Notes under the pieces: model-generated
What the model saw: only the letters and a program-made list of their open reading frames with translations
Told to the model about the DNA's origin: nothing
The model's database searches: none
Made by a program: the position numbers and the translations under genes
Part shown: piece by piece, positions 1 to 6,796 of the stretch
Numbering within the stretch: the first letter of the stretch is position 1
How the letters are laid out: every line of letters starts with the position of its first letter
Assembly: GCA_026984385.1 (NCBI GenBank)
Contig: JALSSH010000110.1
Coordinates: 1-18,496 of the forward strand
Direction: 5' to 3'
Length of the DNA stretch: 18,496 nucleotides
DNA from: Ardenticatenia bacterium
GTDB lineage: Bacteria; Chloroflexota; Anaerolineae; Aggregatilineales; Aggregatilineaceae

Positions 1-85
1 CAACCGCCTGGTGATGGAATTTTTGGACACGGCAGACGTGCGCACGGTCAAGCCGACCGAAATTTGGGAGCGACGGGTGCGCTAG
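1..85 (+). CDS. 3' end of an unidentified protein-coding gene (partial)
   Basis: An open frame enters from the left edge (first complete codon at base 2) and stops at TAG 83-85. The visible tail includes VMEFLDTADVRTVKPTEIW and ends ERRVR. The codon use looks normal for the window, with GC-rich third positions. The family cannot be recognised from 27 residues. Its stop codon overlaps the stop codon of the minus-strand gene that ends at 82, so the two genes converge with no spacer and no room for a dedicated terminator. It could also be a chance open frame, although the clean tail-to-tail arrangement argues for a real gene. Confidence 0.5.
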   Translation, partial: NRLVMEFLDTADVRTVKPTEIWERRVR

Positions 86-339
86 GCGGAGCTTTCCGCT
101 TCGGTGGCGTCCGACTCTTCTTTGGGCGGGTCGAGCAAGGCAAGCTCTTCGGGCGTCAGAGGGCCGCGCGCGCGTGCTTCTTCATAAAGCGCCTCGATCT
201 CGTGCTCCGAAAGGCCGGTGAGCAACAAGACCTCGCGCAAGGTCGGTTCGGTGACCGTGTCTTCGGTGCGCACAACGTATTGATAGTGGGCGCGCAAACA
301 CGCTCGCCATTCCTCAAAAAACAAATCTTCTGTGCTCAT
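82..339 (-). CDS. Small acidic protein downstream of the TIR-TPR gene (hypothetical, 85 aa)
   Basis: The frame runs from ATG at 339 to TAG at 82-84. It starts 25 nt after the TIR-TPR stop, on the same strand, with AAAGG just upstream, so it is most likely the second gene of that operon. The protein begins MSTEDLFFEEW and has an aromatic/charged helical N-terminus (residues 4-22). Residues 33-58 (TLREVLLLTGLSEHEIEAL and beyond) have the hydrophobic spacing of a helix-turn-helix or small helical bundle. The tail from about residue 70 is strongly acidic and probably disordered. There are no membrane segments, no signal peptide and only one cysteine. I do not recognise the family. Context suggests a partner or regulator of the TIR protein, which is inference only. 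The frame stays open far upstream through the TPR gene, but the start at 339 fits the operon spacing. Confidence 0.7.
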   Translation of the reverse strand: MSTEDLFFEEWRACLRAHYQYVVRTEDTVTEPTLREVLLLTGLSEHEIEALYEEARARGPLTPEELALLDPPKEESDATEAESSA

Positions 340-364
340 AAGCCTTTGTTCCCCGCAAGTTTGC

Positions 365-1429
365 TTAGTCTCCGTCGGCGTCCTGCAGCTCCTTGATGAG
401 CAAATGCACTTCTTCGGCCAGCGGCTTGGCCCAATCCTGCATCTCTGTAACCGCGTCTGGATCGTGGTAGCGGTCGTCCATCTTTTGCAAGACGCGCCAC
501 AAACGAAACGCTTCTGCCGTGTTGCCCAGGGCGTGTTGCGTAATGGCGATGTCAGCCAGGGTAGAATCGTCGCCCGGGAGCAAGTTGTTGGCGGCCTGAA
601 AGTCGGCCAATGCTTCCTCGTAGTTGCCCAGCGCAAAAAGCGTTTCCCCGCGATTGAGGTAGGCAATGCTGTTGGTGGGGTCGAGTTTTAAGGCGTGGGA
701 AAAGTCGTCCAACGCGCCGCGTGTGTTCCCTTGCCCTTGGAGGATGACGCCGCGATTGTTGTACGCTTCGCTGTAGTTGGGGTTGAGCCGAATGGTGGTG
801 TTCCACGCGGCCAGTGCCTCCTCGGTGCGCCCTTCTTCGTAAAATTGCACGCCCTGGCGGAAATATTCTTCTGCTTGCAACTCGGCTTCGGTGGGGGCGG
901 GTTGCTCGGCGGCTTGTTCGAGTTTGCGCTGCACAACGGCGGCGTCTTCGGCGGGGGCGGGTTGGATTTCTCCTTCCGGCGGTGTCAGAAAACGCTCGCG
1001 TAGCCGCGCCATGCCTTCCTCAAAATATTCGTGGTAGAGCGGCACGCTGTTATAGCGCGGCAATTCGGCCAGCTTGCCGGTGAGGAACGGCTCGGCGTCC
1101 TCAAAGCGAAAGCCGTTGACCATCACCGGAACGATGTTGCGGCGTGTTTCGAGCGCGTGCTCGATCTCGCGGCGCAGCCAATCGTCCGGCTCGGCGCAGC
1201 GGTCGAGCGTGCCCGGGGTGAGGATTAGCAAAAAATGGGCACGGGCGGCGATCTGGTTGAGGATGATCGGCCCGAACTGGCCCTTGTCTATGCTTTCTAC
1301 GTCCATGAACACATCGTAGCCATGTTCGCGCAAGTCTTGGAAAATGGCGCGCGCGATGAACTGGCTAACGCTGCGGCGATAGCTGATAAAGACGGTGTGA
1401 TAGGGGGCGCTTTGGCTCATCGGGTGCAT
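365..1429 (-). CDS. TIR domain protein with C-terminal TPR repeats
   Basis: Residues 11 to about 150 form a TIR domain. It opens with HTVFISYRRS, followed by DVFMDVESI and the hydrophobic strand HFLLILTPG. The W84-xxx-E88 pattern (DDWLRREIEHAL) is where TIR NADases carry their catalytic glutamate. A proline/alanine/glutamate-rich linker (about 150-183) leads to three or four TPR-like repeats (about 185-310), for example AYNNRGVILQGQGNTRGALD and AYLNRGETLFALGNYEEAL. There is no signal peptide or membrane segment, so it should be cytosolic. In bacteria such domains cleave NAD+ or make cyclic-ADP-ribose-type signals, often in antiphage systems, with TPRs as the sensing or oligomerisation part. 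That role is inferred here. An alternative start at 1420 (MSQSAPYH) sits 11 nt after GAGG and may be better than 1429, which has only 2 nt of spacing. It is the first gene of a two-gene operon. Confidence 0.9.
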   Translation of the reverse strand: MHPMSQSAPYHTVFISYRRSVSQFIARAIFQDLREHGYDVFMDVESIDKGQFGPIILNQIAARAHFLLILTPGTLDRCAEPDDWLRREIEHALETRRNIVPVMVNGFRFEDAEPFLTGKLAELPRYNSVPLYHEYFEEGMARLRERFLTPPEGEIQPAPAEDAAVVQRKLEQAAEQPAPTEAELQAEEYFRQGVQFYEEGRTEEALAAWNTTIRLNPNYSEAYNNRGVILQGQGNTRGALDDFSHALKLDPTNSIAYLNRGETLFALGNYEEALADFQAANNLLPGDDSTLADIAITQHALGNTAEAFRLWRVLQKMDDRYHDPDAVTEMQDWAKPLAEEVHLLIKELQDADGD

Positions 1430-1460
1430 ATCCTCGGTAAGTTGCCGTCTCTCGCTGTTT

Positions 1461-1488
1461 ATTATCCGCCGTGCGGGGGCGATGTCAA
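1461..1488 (-). promoter_or_regulatory. Sigma70-type promoter of the TIR-TPR operon
   Basis: Read on the minus strand, a perfect TTGACA (1488-1483) is followed after 16 nt by GATAAT (1466-1461, five of six matches to TATAAT). The predicted start near 1454 leaves a leader of about 25 nt before the first ATG. This is among the best promoter matches in the window and suggests constitutive rather than tightly silenced expression. Confidence 0.7.
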
Positions 1489-1603
1489 ACGTTTCTTGGC
1501 GTAGTTGCGGAGACGTATTAAGCTAAGCCGCCGAACAAAGACGCAGAAAGTGGGGGCGCTTTTTGCGCACTGTTTTCCCTCCTGAAGCCCACCCGAGGAG
1601 CTT

Positions 1604-2437
1604 ATGAGCCACAAAACACCATCGCCTGCTACTCACGACTGTCGCTTGTCCTTGCCGGAAGCCGCTGCTCTGGTGCACGACGGCCAGACCCTCGCGCTGG
1701 GTGGAAACATGCTCTACCGCCGACCGGTCGCCTTTGTGTACGAACTGTTGCGCCGCCCAAACCCGCCGCGCGATCTCACGCTGCTGGCATTCACCGCCGC
1801 TTACGCCGCCGATCTGTTGGTGGGGGCGGGCTGTGTACGCCGCACCCGCACGTGCTACTTTGGGCTGGAGGCGTTCGGCTTTGCGCCGATGTTCACCCAG
1901 GCCGCCAATCGGGGGGAGATCGAGGTATGGGAAGAGAGCGAGGCGAGCATCGCCTTTGGACTGCGCGCAACGTTGGCGGGCGTGGGCTTTATGCCCTCCA
2001 CCGCCTGGCTGGGCACGGACCTTTTGCGCTTGCGTCCGGACGTGCGCACCGTGCGCGATCCGTATAGCGGGCAAGAGCTGGTCGCCTTTCCCGCCATTCG
2101 CCCGGACGTGGCCGTGATCCACGCGCTGGTCGCGGACCGTCACGGCAACGCGCGGCTGAACAAGAATTTGGGCATAGACCCCGAACTTGCGTTGGCGGCC
2201 ACCACCGTCATCATCACCGCCGAGCGCGTGGTCGAGCGGCTGGAAGCGGATGTGCATATCCCCGGGCCGCTGGTAAACGCTGTGGTGGAGACACCGCGCG
2301 GCGCTCAGCCCAGCTCCTGCTATCCGCAATATCCCATCGCGGGCGGAGAGCTGTTGCGCTACGTGGAGATGTGCGCCGAAGGGCGCTTTGAGGCCTATTT
2401 GCAGGGCGTGCTGAAGCGCGGCGCGCCGACGGCGTGA
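1604..2437 (+). CDS. Class I CoA-transferase, subunit A (GctA-like)
   Basis: The 277-residue protein resembles the alpha subunit of two-subunit CoA-transferases of the glutaconate/3-oxoacid type, which move CoA between carboxylic acids. The diagnostic N-terminus is LVHDGQTLALGGNMLYRRP (residues about 23-41), followed by DLTLLAFTAAYAADLLVGAG, the ADRHGNARLNKN segment and VIITAERVVE. Length suits an A subunit alone. In this family the catalytic glutamate that forms the acyl-CoA intermediate is on subunit B, and no B subunit lies on either side (the left neighbour is on the other strand, the right is the SAM riboswitch). The gene therefore needs a partner elsewhere or has a different role. The start is supported by GAGGAG five nt upstream of ATG 1604. 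The substrate cannot be assigned. Confidence 0.85.
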   Translation: MSHKTPSPATHDCRLSLPEAAALVHDGQTLALGGNMLYRRPVAFVYELLRRPNPPRDLTLLAFTAAYAADLLVGAGCVRRTRTCYFGLEAFGFAPMFTQAANRGEIEVWEESEASIAFGLRATLAGVGFMPSTAWLGTDLLRLRPDVRTVRDPYSGQELVAFPAIRPDVAVIHALVADRHGNARLNKNLGIDPELALAATTVIITAERVVERLEADVHIPGPLVNAVVETPRGAQPSSCYPQYPIAGGELLRYVEMCAEGRFEAYLQGVLKRGAPTA

Positions 2438-2478
2438 CGTTTTTTCGGTCATTTTCACCAAATGGGCGCTTTTTGCTT

Positions 2479-2507
2479 TTGACAAACGCCTGCCCGTGTG
2501 CTAGGCT
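2479..2507 (+). promoter_or_regulatory. Promoter of the SAM riboswitch-metYX transcript
   Basis: A perfect -35 TTGACA (2479-2484), a 17-nt spacer and a weaker -10 TAGGCT (2502-2507) lie 35 nt before the aptamer. The predicted start is near 2514. Spacing and position fit a housekeeping-sigma promoter that is always on and is controlled downstream by the riboswitch. Confidence 0.65.
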
Positions 2508-2541
2508 CTGCCCAACTTAACAAGTGAATAGCAGCAATACC

Positions 2542-2661
2542 CCCTTATCCAGAGAGGCGGAGGGACCGGCCCTGTGAAGCCTCGGCAACCATCGCGCGAC
2601 GTGCGAGCGTGCGGTAAAGGTGCCAATTCCGGCAGAAGTTTTCTTCTGGAAGATGAGAGGG
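2542..2661 (+). ncRNA. SAM-I (S-box) riboswitch aptamer
   Basis: The conserved S-box blocks appear in order: CTTATCCAGAGAGGCGGAGG (2544-2563), GGACCGGCCCTGTGAAGCC, CGGCAACC, GGTGCCAATTCC and the closing GATGAGAGGGA. P1 pairs CTTATC (2545-2550 region) with GATGAG (2652-2657), closing the four-way junction. This family binds S-adenosylmethionine and turns transcription off when SAM is plentiful. It lies in the leader of metY-metX, exactly the expected context. Confidence 0.95.
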
Positions 2662-2693
2662 AGTTTGCGCGATTGGTTCGTCTGGTCACTGCA

Positions 2694-2722
2694 AATCCTT
2701 CTCACGCCGAGAAGGATTTTTT
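2694..2722 (+). terminator. Riboswitch-controlled intrinsic terminator
   Basis: Arms AATCCTTCTC (2694-2703) and GAGAAGGATT (2709-2718) make a perfect 10-bp stem with a 5-nt loop, running into six T residues (2717-2722). The 3' strand of P1, GAGAGGG (2655-2661), can instead pair with CCTTCTC (2697-2703) through seven pairs including one G-U. That is the antiterminator. SAM-stabilised P1 would free the terminator, giving an OFF switch. Confidence 0.92.
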
Positions 2723-2801
2723 GTTTTCGGCGGGCGAAGGGGTAAGGCTGCTGCGCACACATTGACCGCATCATTGCACCCATTGCGTAGGAGACTTTGC
2801 C

Positions 2802-4133
2802 ATGTCTATCCCCAACAGCAAAAACGGACGCTCATTCGCCTTCGAGACGCTGGCGCTGCACGCCGGCTACACGCCCGAACCGACCACCGGCGCGCGCGCC
2901 GTGCCCATCTACCAAACCACGTCTTACGTTTTCCGCGACACCGAACACGCCGCCGCGCTTTTCGCTTTGGAAGAGCACGGCAACATCTACACCCGCATTA
3001 TGAACCCCACCAACGACGTTTTCGAGCAGCGCATAGCCGCGTTGGAAGGGGGCATCGGGGCGTTGGCGACCGCGTCCGGCCAGGCCGCGGAAACGCTCGC
3101 CGTGCTCACGCTTTGCGGCGCGGGTGACGAGATCGTCGCTTCCAGCGCGCTTTACGGGGGCACGTACACGCTCTTTTCCCAGAGCCTCAAGCGGCTGGGC
3201 ATCACTGCGCACTTTGTGGACGACCCCACGCCGGAAGCCTTCGCGCGCCAGATCAACGCGCGCACCAAGCTGCTCTATCTGGAGACCATCGGCAACCCCA
3301 AGCTGCACGTGCCGGATTTTGCCGGCATTGCGGAGGTGGCACACGCGCACGGCGTCCCGCTGGTTTGCGACAACACCTTCGCCACGCCGTATCTTTGCCG
3401 CCCCTTTGAGCACGGCGTGGATATTGTGCTGCACTCCACCACCAAATGGATCGGCGGACACGGGCTGAGCATCGGCGGCGTGCTGGTGGATAGCGGGCAT
3501 TTTGACTGGCGCGCAAGCGGTCGCCACCCGGGCCTGATCGAGCCGGAGCCGGCCTATCACGGCGCGGTGCTGGTGGACGTGCTGGGCGAGGCGGCCTTTA
3601 TCGGGCGGGCGCGCGTGGTGGGCTTGCGAGACTTCGGCGCGGCGCAATCCCCCTTCAACAGCTTTTTGAACTTGATCGGGCTGGAGACGTTGCCTTTGCG
3701 CATGGAGCGGCACGTCGCCAACGCGCAAGCCGTCGCCGAGTTTTTGCAAGCGCACCCGGTGGTGGCGTGGGTTAACTACCCCGGGTTGCCGCAGCACGAA
3801 AGCTACGAACGCGCCCAACGCTATTTGCCCAAAGGCGCGGGGGGCATCGTCGGCTTCGGCATTAAGGGCGGCAAAGCAGCGGGCCGCGCCTTTATTGACA
3901 GCTTGCAACTGTTTTCGCACTTGGCGAACGTGGGGGACGCGCGCTCGCTGGCGATCCATCCGGCCAGCACCACCCACCAACAACTCAGCGAGGAGGAGCA
4001 AGCGGCCTCCGGCGTCACGGACGACTACATCCGCCTTTCGGTGGGCTTAGAAGCGATTGACGATATTCTGTGGGACTTGGACCAAGCGTTGGCCGTTGCG
4101 CAAGGGGTTAGTGCGCACGCCGTGAGCAAGTAG
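2802..4133 (+). CDS. metY: O-acetylhomoserine sulfhydrylase (O-acetylhomoserine aminocarboxypropyltransferase)
   Basis: This PLP enzyme of the Cys/Met metabolism family makes homocysteine from O-acetylhomoserine and sulfide in the cytosol. The 443-residue length is typical of MetY, which is longer than the roughly 380-400 residues of MetB/MetC relatives. Visible features are FETLALHAGY at the N-terminus, NIYTRIMNPTN (Y63 and R65, phosphate contacts from the neighbouring subunit), VCDNTFATPY with the PLP-nitrogen aspartate D190, and the Schiff-base lysine K215 in HSTTKWIGGHG. The C-terminal SLAIHPASTTHQQL segment is characteristic. An AGGAG-like site lies 9 nt before ATG 2802. It is the first gene of the SAM-riboswitch operon, and metX begins 11 nt after it, so substrate-maker and substrate-user are coupled. 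Confidence 0.96.
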   Translation: MSIPNSKNGRSFAFETLALHAGYTPEPTTGARAVPIYQTTSYVFRDTEHAAALFALEEHGNIYTRIMNPTNDVFEQRIAALEGGIGALATASGQAAETLAVLTLCGAGDEIVASSALYGGTYTLFSQSLKRLGITAHFVDDPTPEAFARQINARTKLLYLETIGNPKLHVPDFAGIAEVAHAHGVPLVCDNTFATPYLCRPFEHGVDIVLHSTTKWIGGHGLSIGGVLVDSGHFDWRASGRHPGLIEPEPAYHGAVLVDVLGEAAFIGRARVVGLRDFGAAQSPFNSFLNLIGLETLPLRMERHVANAQAVAEFLQAHPVVAWVNYPGLPQHESYERAQRYLPKGAGGIVGFGIKGGKAAGRAFIDSLQLFSHLANVGDARSLAIHPASTTHQQLSEEEQAASGVTDDYIRLSVGLEAIDDILWDLDQALAVAQGVSAHAVSK

Positions 4134-4144
4134 GGAGGCGCGCT

Positions 4145-5356
4145 ATGCTCTCTGTGCAAACGCGAAGCTCGCGCGCCGCGCCCTGGCGCAAGTTGGCCGC
4201 CCCACCGAGCGCACGTCCCCATGCCCGCTCGGTGGGGATCGTGCAGCGCCGCTATGCGCACTTCGACGCCCCGTTGGAGTTGCGCAGCGGAGCGACTTTG
4301 CAGCCCTTCACGCTGGCTTATGAGACGTATGGGCAACTCAACGCCGCGCGCGACAACGCGATCCTGATCTGTCACGCGCTTTCCGGCGACGCGCACGTGG
4401 CCGGTTACCACACCGGCGATCCAGCGGAAAAGCCCGGTTGGTGGGATGAGGCGGTCGGCCCGGGCAAGCTCTTTGACACCGAGCGCTACTTCGTGATCTG
4501 CTCCAACGTGATCGGTGGCTGCCAGGGCAGCACCGGCCCGGCTTCCATCGCGCCGGACGGGCGCCCGTATGGGTTGCGCTTCCCGATGGTGACCATCGCG
4601 GATATGGTCGCCGCGCAACGCCATTTGCTGGATCGGCTGGGCATTGAGCGGCTCTTTGCGGTGGCGGGCGGCAGCATGGGCGGGATGCAGGCGTTGCAAT
4701 GGGCGGTGGACTGGCCCGAGCGGGTGGAAAACGTGCTTTTCCTCGCCAGCACCCCCCGTTCCACGCCGCAGCAGATCGCCTTCAACGAGACCGGTCGCCA
4801 GGCGATCTACGCCGACCCGAATTGGCGCGACGGGAACTATTACGGTGGTCCAGCGCCTACTCAGGGGCTGGCCGTTGCGCGTATGTTGGCGCACATCACC
4901 TACATGAGCGATGTTTCAATGGAGCGCAAGTTCGGGCGGCGCTTGCAAGGCTGGGACACGTTGCCCTACACCTTCGCGCGCCCGGAGTTCGCGGTCGAAA
5001 GCTATTTGGAGCACCAGGGGCGCAAGTTCATCGAGCGCTTCGACGCCAACAGCTACCTTTACATCACCAAGGCGATTGACTACTTCGATATCGGCGCGGA
5101 CTACGGCTCACTGGAAGCGGCGGTCGCGCGGACGCAGGCGGCTTTTTTGGTGGTGAGCTTTTCCAGCGACTGGCTCTATCCCGCCGAACAAGGCTTGGCG
5201 CTGGTGCACGCGCTGGAAGCAGTCGGGCGAGCGGTGGAACATTGCCACGTGGAAGCGCCTTTTGGGCATGACTCGTTCTTGGTGGAGGTGGAGCGCATGA
5301 CCGAGGTGGTGGGCGGCTATTTGCGGCGACGGGCGGGGGCGCGTATGCGTGTGTGA
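4145..5356 (+). CDS. metX: Homoserine O-acetyltransferase
   Basis: An alpha/beta-hydrolase-fold acyltransferase that activates homoserine with acetyl-CoA for the neighbouring MetY. The catalytic triad is visible: nucleophile S177 in GGSMGG, aspartate D342 in SSDWLYP and histidine H375 in PFGHDSF. Oxyanion-region and family motifs include LICHALSGDAHVAGYH and NVIGGCQGSTGP. The first 30 or so residues, rich in Arg/Ala/Pro, precede the conserved core. GGGAGG 6-7 nt ahead of ATG 4145 supports this start, so the extension may be real. Some MetX proteins use succinyl-CoA. Pairing with MetY favours acetyl, but I cannot settle this by eye. It is the second gene of the SAM-controlled operon. Confidence 0.95.
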   Translation: MLSVQTRSSRAAPWRKLAAPPSARPHARSVGIVQRRYAHFDAPLELRSGATLQPFTLAYETYGQLNAARDNAILICHALSGDAHVAGYHTGDPAEKPGWWDEAVGPGKLFDTERYFVICSNVIGGCQGSTGPASIAPDGRPYGLRFPMVTIADMVAAQRHLLDRLGIERLFAVAGGSMGGMQALQWAVDWPERVENVLFLASTPRSTPQQIAFNETGRQAIYADPNWRDGNYYGGPAPTQGLAVARMLAHITYMSDVSMERKFGRRLQGWDTLPYTFARPEFAVESYLEHQGRKFIERFDANSYLYITKAIDYFDIGADYGSLEAAVARTQAAFLVVSFSSDWLYPAEQGLALVHALEAVGRAVEHCHVEAPFGHDSFLVEVERMTEVVGGYLRRRAGARMRV

Positions 5357-5492
5357 GCTTGTGGAGCGCTGCCCCACGCCCCGCAAGGGGCACAGTCCCC
5401 GACCCCGCCCCGCTCCGCACGGCAGGAGCAGGGGAACTTGATCGTTCGCCGTCGGGAGGGCGCGCCGCAAACGCCCCTCCGCGCCCCCGCCG
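5357..5492. terminator. GC-rich hairpin region between convergent metX and the Fur-family gene
   Basis: This 136-bp spacer contains GCCCC-GCAA-GGGGC (5378-5391, a GCAA tetraloop), an outer GGAGCG/CGCTCC pair (5363-5368 with 5411-5416) and an imperfect stem GGAGGGCG/CGCCCCTCC (5455-5462 with 5472-5480, one bulge). No long T-tract follows on either strand, so a terminating role for both convergent genes is likely but not certain. Confidence 0.4.
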
Positions 5493-5996
5493 CTACTGTG
5501 CGTCGCCCGTTTCGTCTTGGGCGGCCATCTCGTCCAAGCAGCGCGCGCAATAACCCACAAAGCACGTGTGCGCGCTGAGCACGGTCACGCCGAGCCGTGC
5601 GTGCAGCTCGCGTCGGAACTCCTCCACGATCTCCGAAGAGACCGTCACCACCGCCCCGCAGCGTTTGCATGTGAGCGTATATTGCTCGCTGTGGAAGCGG
5701 TAGCGGAACTCCTCGCGGTCTTGTTCCCCTACCACGCGCCCCTCGACCAGCCCCAACTGTTTGAAGAGCGCCAACGCGCGGTATACGGTCGCCAGGCTGA
5801 GCCGTTCCCCGCTTTTTTGCGTCAGCGTGTAAAGTTGCTCGGCGCTGAGGAAACCGCTTGCTTCGCGCAGCAGGTGCAACAGCGCCAACCGCTGCGGCGT
5901 GACGCGCAGCCCTGCCGCGCGGAACACCTGCCGGACGGCGTCGTCGGGATCGTTTTCTGGGGCGGGAACGTTTTTTGGGGATGGCTGCCTGCTCAT
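5493..5996 (-). CDS. Fur-family transcriptional regulator with atypical metal ligands
   Basis: The 167-residue protein shows the Fur fold. A winged helix (about 18-85) carries RVTPQRLALLHLL, SAEQLYTLT and the recognition helix LSLATVYRALALFKQLGLV. The dimerisation domain has two CxxC zinc knuckles, C110/C113 and C150/C153. The regulatory site is unusual. The Fur-type His-rich stretch before the first CxxC reads FHSEQYTLTC, so the two histidines nearest the cysteine are Thr and Gln, and the usual YGHC is VGYC. The specificity (iron, zinc, peroxide) cannot be assigned. ATG 5996 has only a weak upstream GAAAG site. The frame is open upstream across the divergent gene, but the family's usual length supports 5996. 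It is divergent from rmlC and may or may not control it. Confidence 0.88.
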   Translation of the reverse strand: MSRQPSPKNVPAPENDPDDAVRQVFRAAGLRVTPQRLALLHLLREASGFLSAEQLYTLTQKSGERLSLATVYRALALFKQLGLVEGRVVGEQDREEFRYRFHSEQYTLTCKRCGAVVTVSSEIVEEFRRELHARLGVTVLSAHTCFVGYCARCLDEMAAQDETGDAQ

Positions 5997-6090
5997 AGTC
6001 TGCTTTCTGATCCTTGTTTTGCGCAGATTATGCCATATTTGCTCGTCGGCGGGGAATTTGACGCAAGGTTCATAGGCTACTTTCTCGGGC

Positions 6091-6119
6091 TGGAAGGGGC
6101 GCGCGCATCGCGGTAAGAT
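6091..6119 (+). promoter_or_regulatory. Possible promoter for rmlC-rmlA
   Basis: TGGAAG (6091-6096), a 17-nt spacer and TAAGAT (6114-6119) lie 55 nt before the GTG start of rmlC. Each hexamer is a partial match, so this is a tentative call within the 177-bp divergent region shared with the Fur-family gene. Confidence 0.3.
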
Positions 6120-6173
6120 TGTGCGACAAACTACAAGCCCACCCGAACACGACGCATAGAAAGGGTAGCTACA

Positions 6174-6755
6174 GTGCCATTCCGAATCGAAAGCGAACAC
6201 CTGGGAGCGATCAAAGTGATCGTGCCTCGTGTCTTTGAAGACCATCGCGGCTATTTCATGGAAACGTACCGTAAAGATATTTTCACCGAGCTGGGCATCC
6301 CGTATGAATTTTTGCAAGACAATCACTCGCGCTCGGTGAAGGGCGTGGTTCGCGGGCTGCACTTCCAATGGCAACCGGCGATGGCGAAATTGATGCGCGT
6401 GACGGTTGGCTCGGTGTTTTTGGTGGCCGTGGACATCCGCAAAGGCTCGCCGACGTTGGGGCAATGGTTCGGGTTGGAAGTTTCCGCCGAAAACAAGCGC
6501 CAGGTGTGGGCGCCCGCCGGTTTTGCGCGCGGCTTTTGCGTGCTTTCAGACGTGGCCGAGTTGCAATACAAATGCACCGCCATCTACAACCCTGCCACCG
6601 AGGGCAGCATCCGCTGGGACGATCCGCAAATCGGCATCGAGTGGCCGGTAAAAGCCCCGATCCTTTCCGAAAAAGACGCCAAAGCTCCCACCCTGGCCGA
6701 ATGGTTGGAAACGCCGGGCGCCGAGGCGCTGGCTTATCGTGCGGACGCCGACTGA
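6174..6755 (+). CDS. rfbC: dTDP-4-dehydrorhamnose 3,5-epimerase family protein
   Basis: A cupin epimerase of the dTDP-L-rhamnose pathway that acts on dTDP-4-keto-6-deoxyglucose in the cytosol. Family landmarks are FEDHRGYFMETY near residue 21, the catalytic histidine H63 in RGLHFQ, the tyrosine region YKCTAIYNP (Y138) and SEKDAKAP with D168. The 193-residue length fits RmlC. I chose the GTG at 6174, preceded by AAAGGG at 8 nt. No ATG lies at an equivalent position. It is followed 41 nt later by the nucleotidyltransferase gene, so the two are probably co-transcribed. rmlB and rmlD are not in the window, so the final sugar (rhamnose or another dTDP-deoxysugar) is not proven. Confidence 0.9.
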   Translation: MPFRIESEHLGAIKVIVPRVFEDHRGYFMETYRKDIFTELGIPYEFLQDNHSRSVKGVVRGLHFQWQPAMAKLMRVTVGSVFLVAVDIRKGSPTLGQWFGLEVSAENKRQVWAPAGFARGFCVLSDVAELQYKCTAIYNPATEGSIRWDDPQIGIEWPVKAPILSEKDAKAPTLAEWLETPGAEALAYRADAD

Positions 6756-6796
6756 ACCACCCACACCCCACCCTATAACGCACACGGAGAGACGTT

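Noticed and set aside
1523..2485. Minus-strand open frame across the CoA-transferase gene (320 codons)
   Set aside because: No domain or ribosome site. The plus strand encodes a clear family member over the same bases.
2832..4001. Long open frame antisense to metY (389 codons)
   Set aside because: It mirrors metY's codon bias in high-GC DNA. The translation is Arg/His/Ala-rich, without a recognisable domain or ribosome site, whereas metY is unmistakable.
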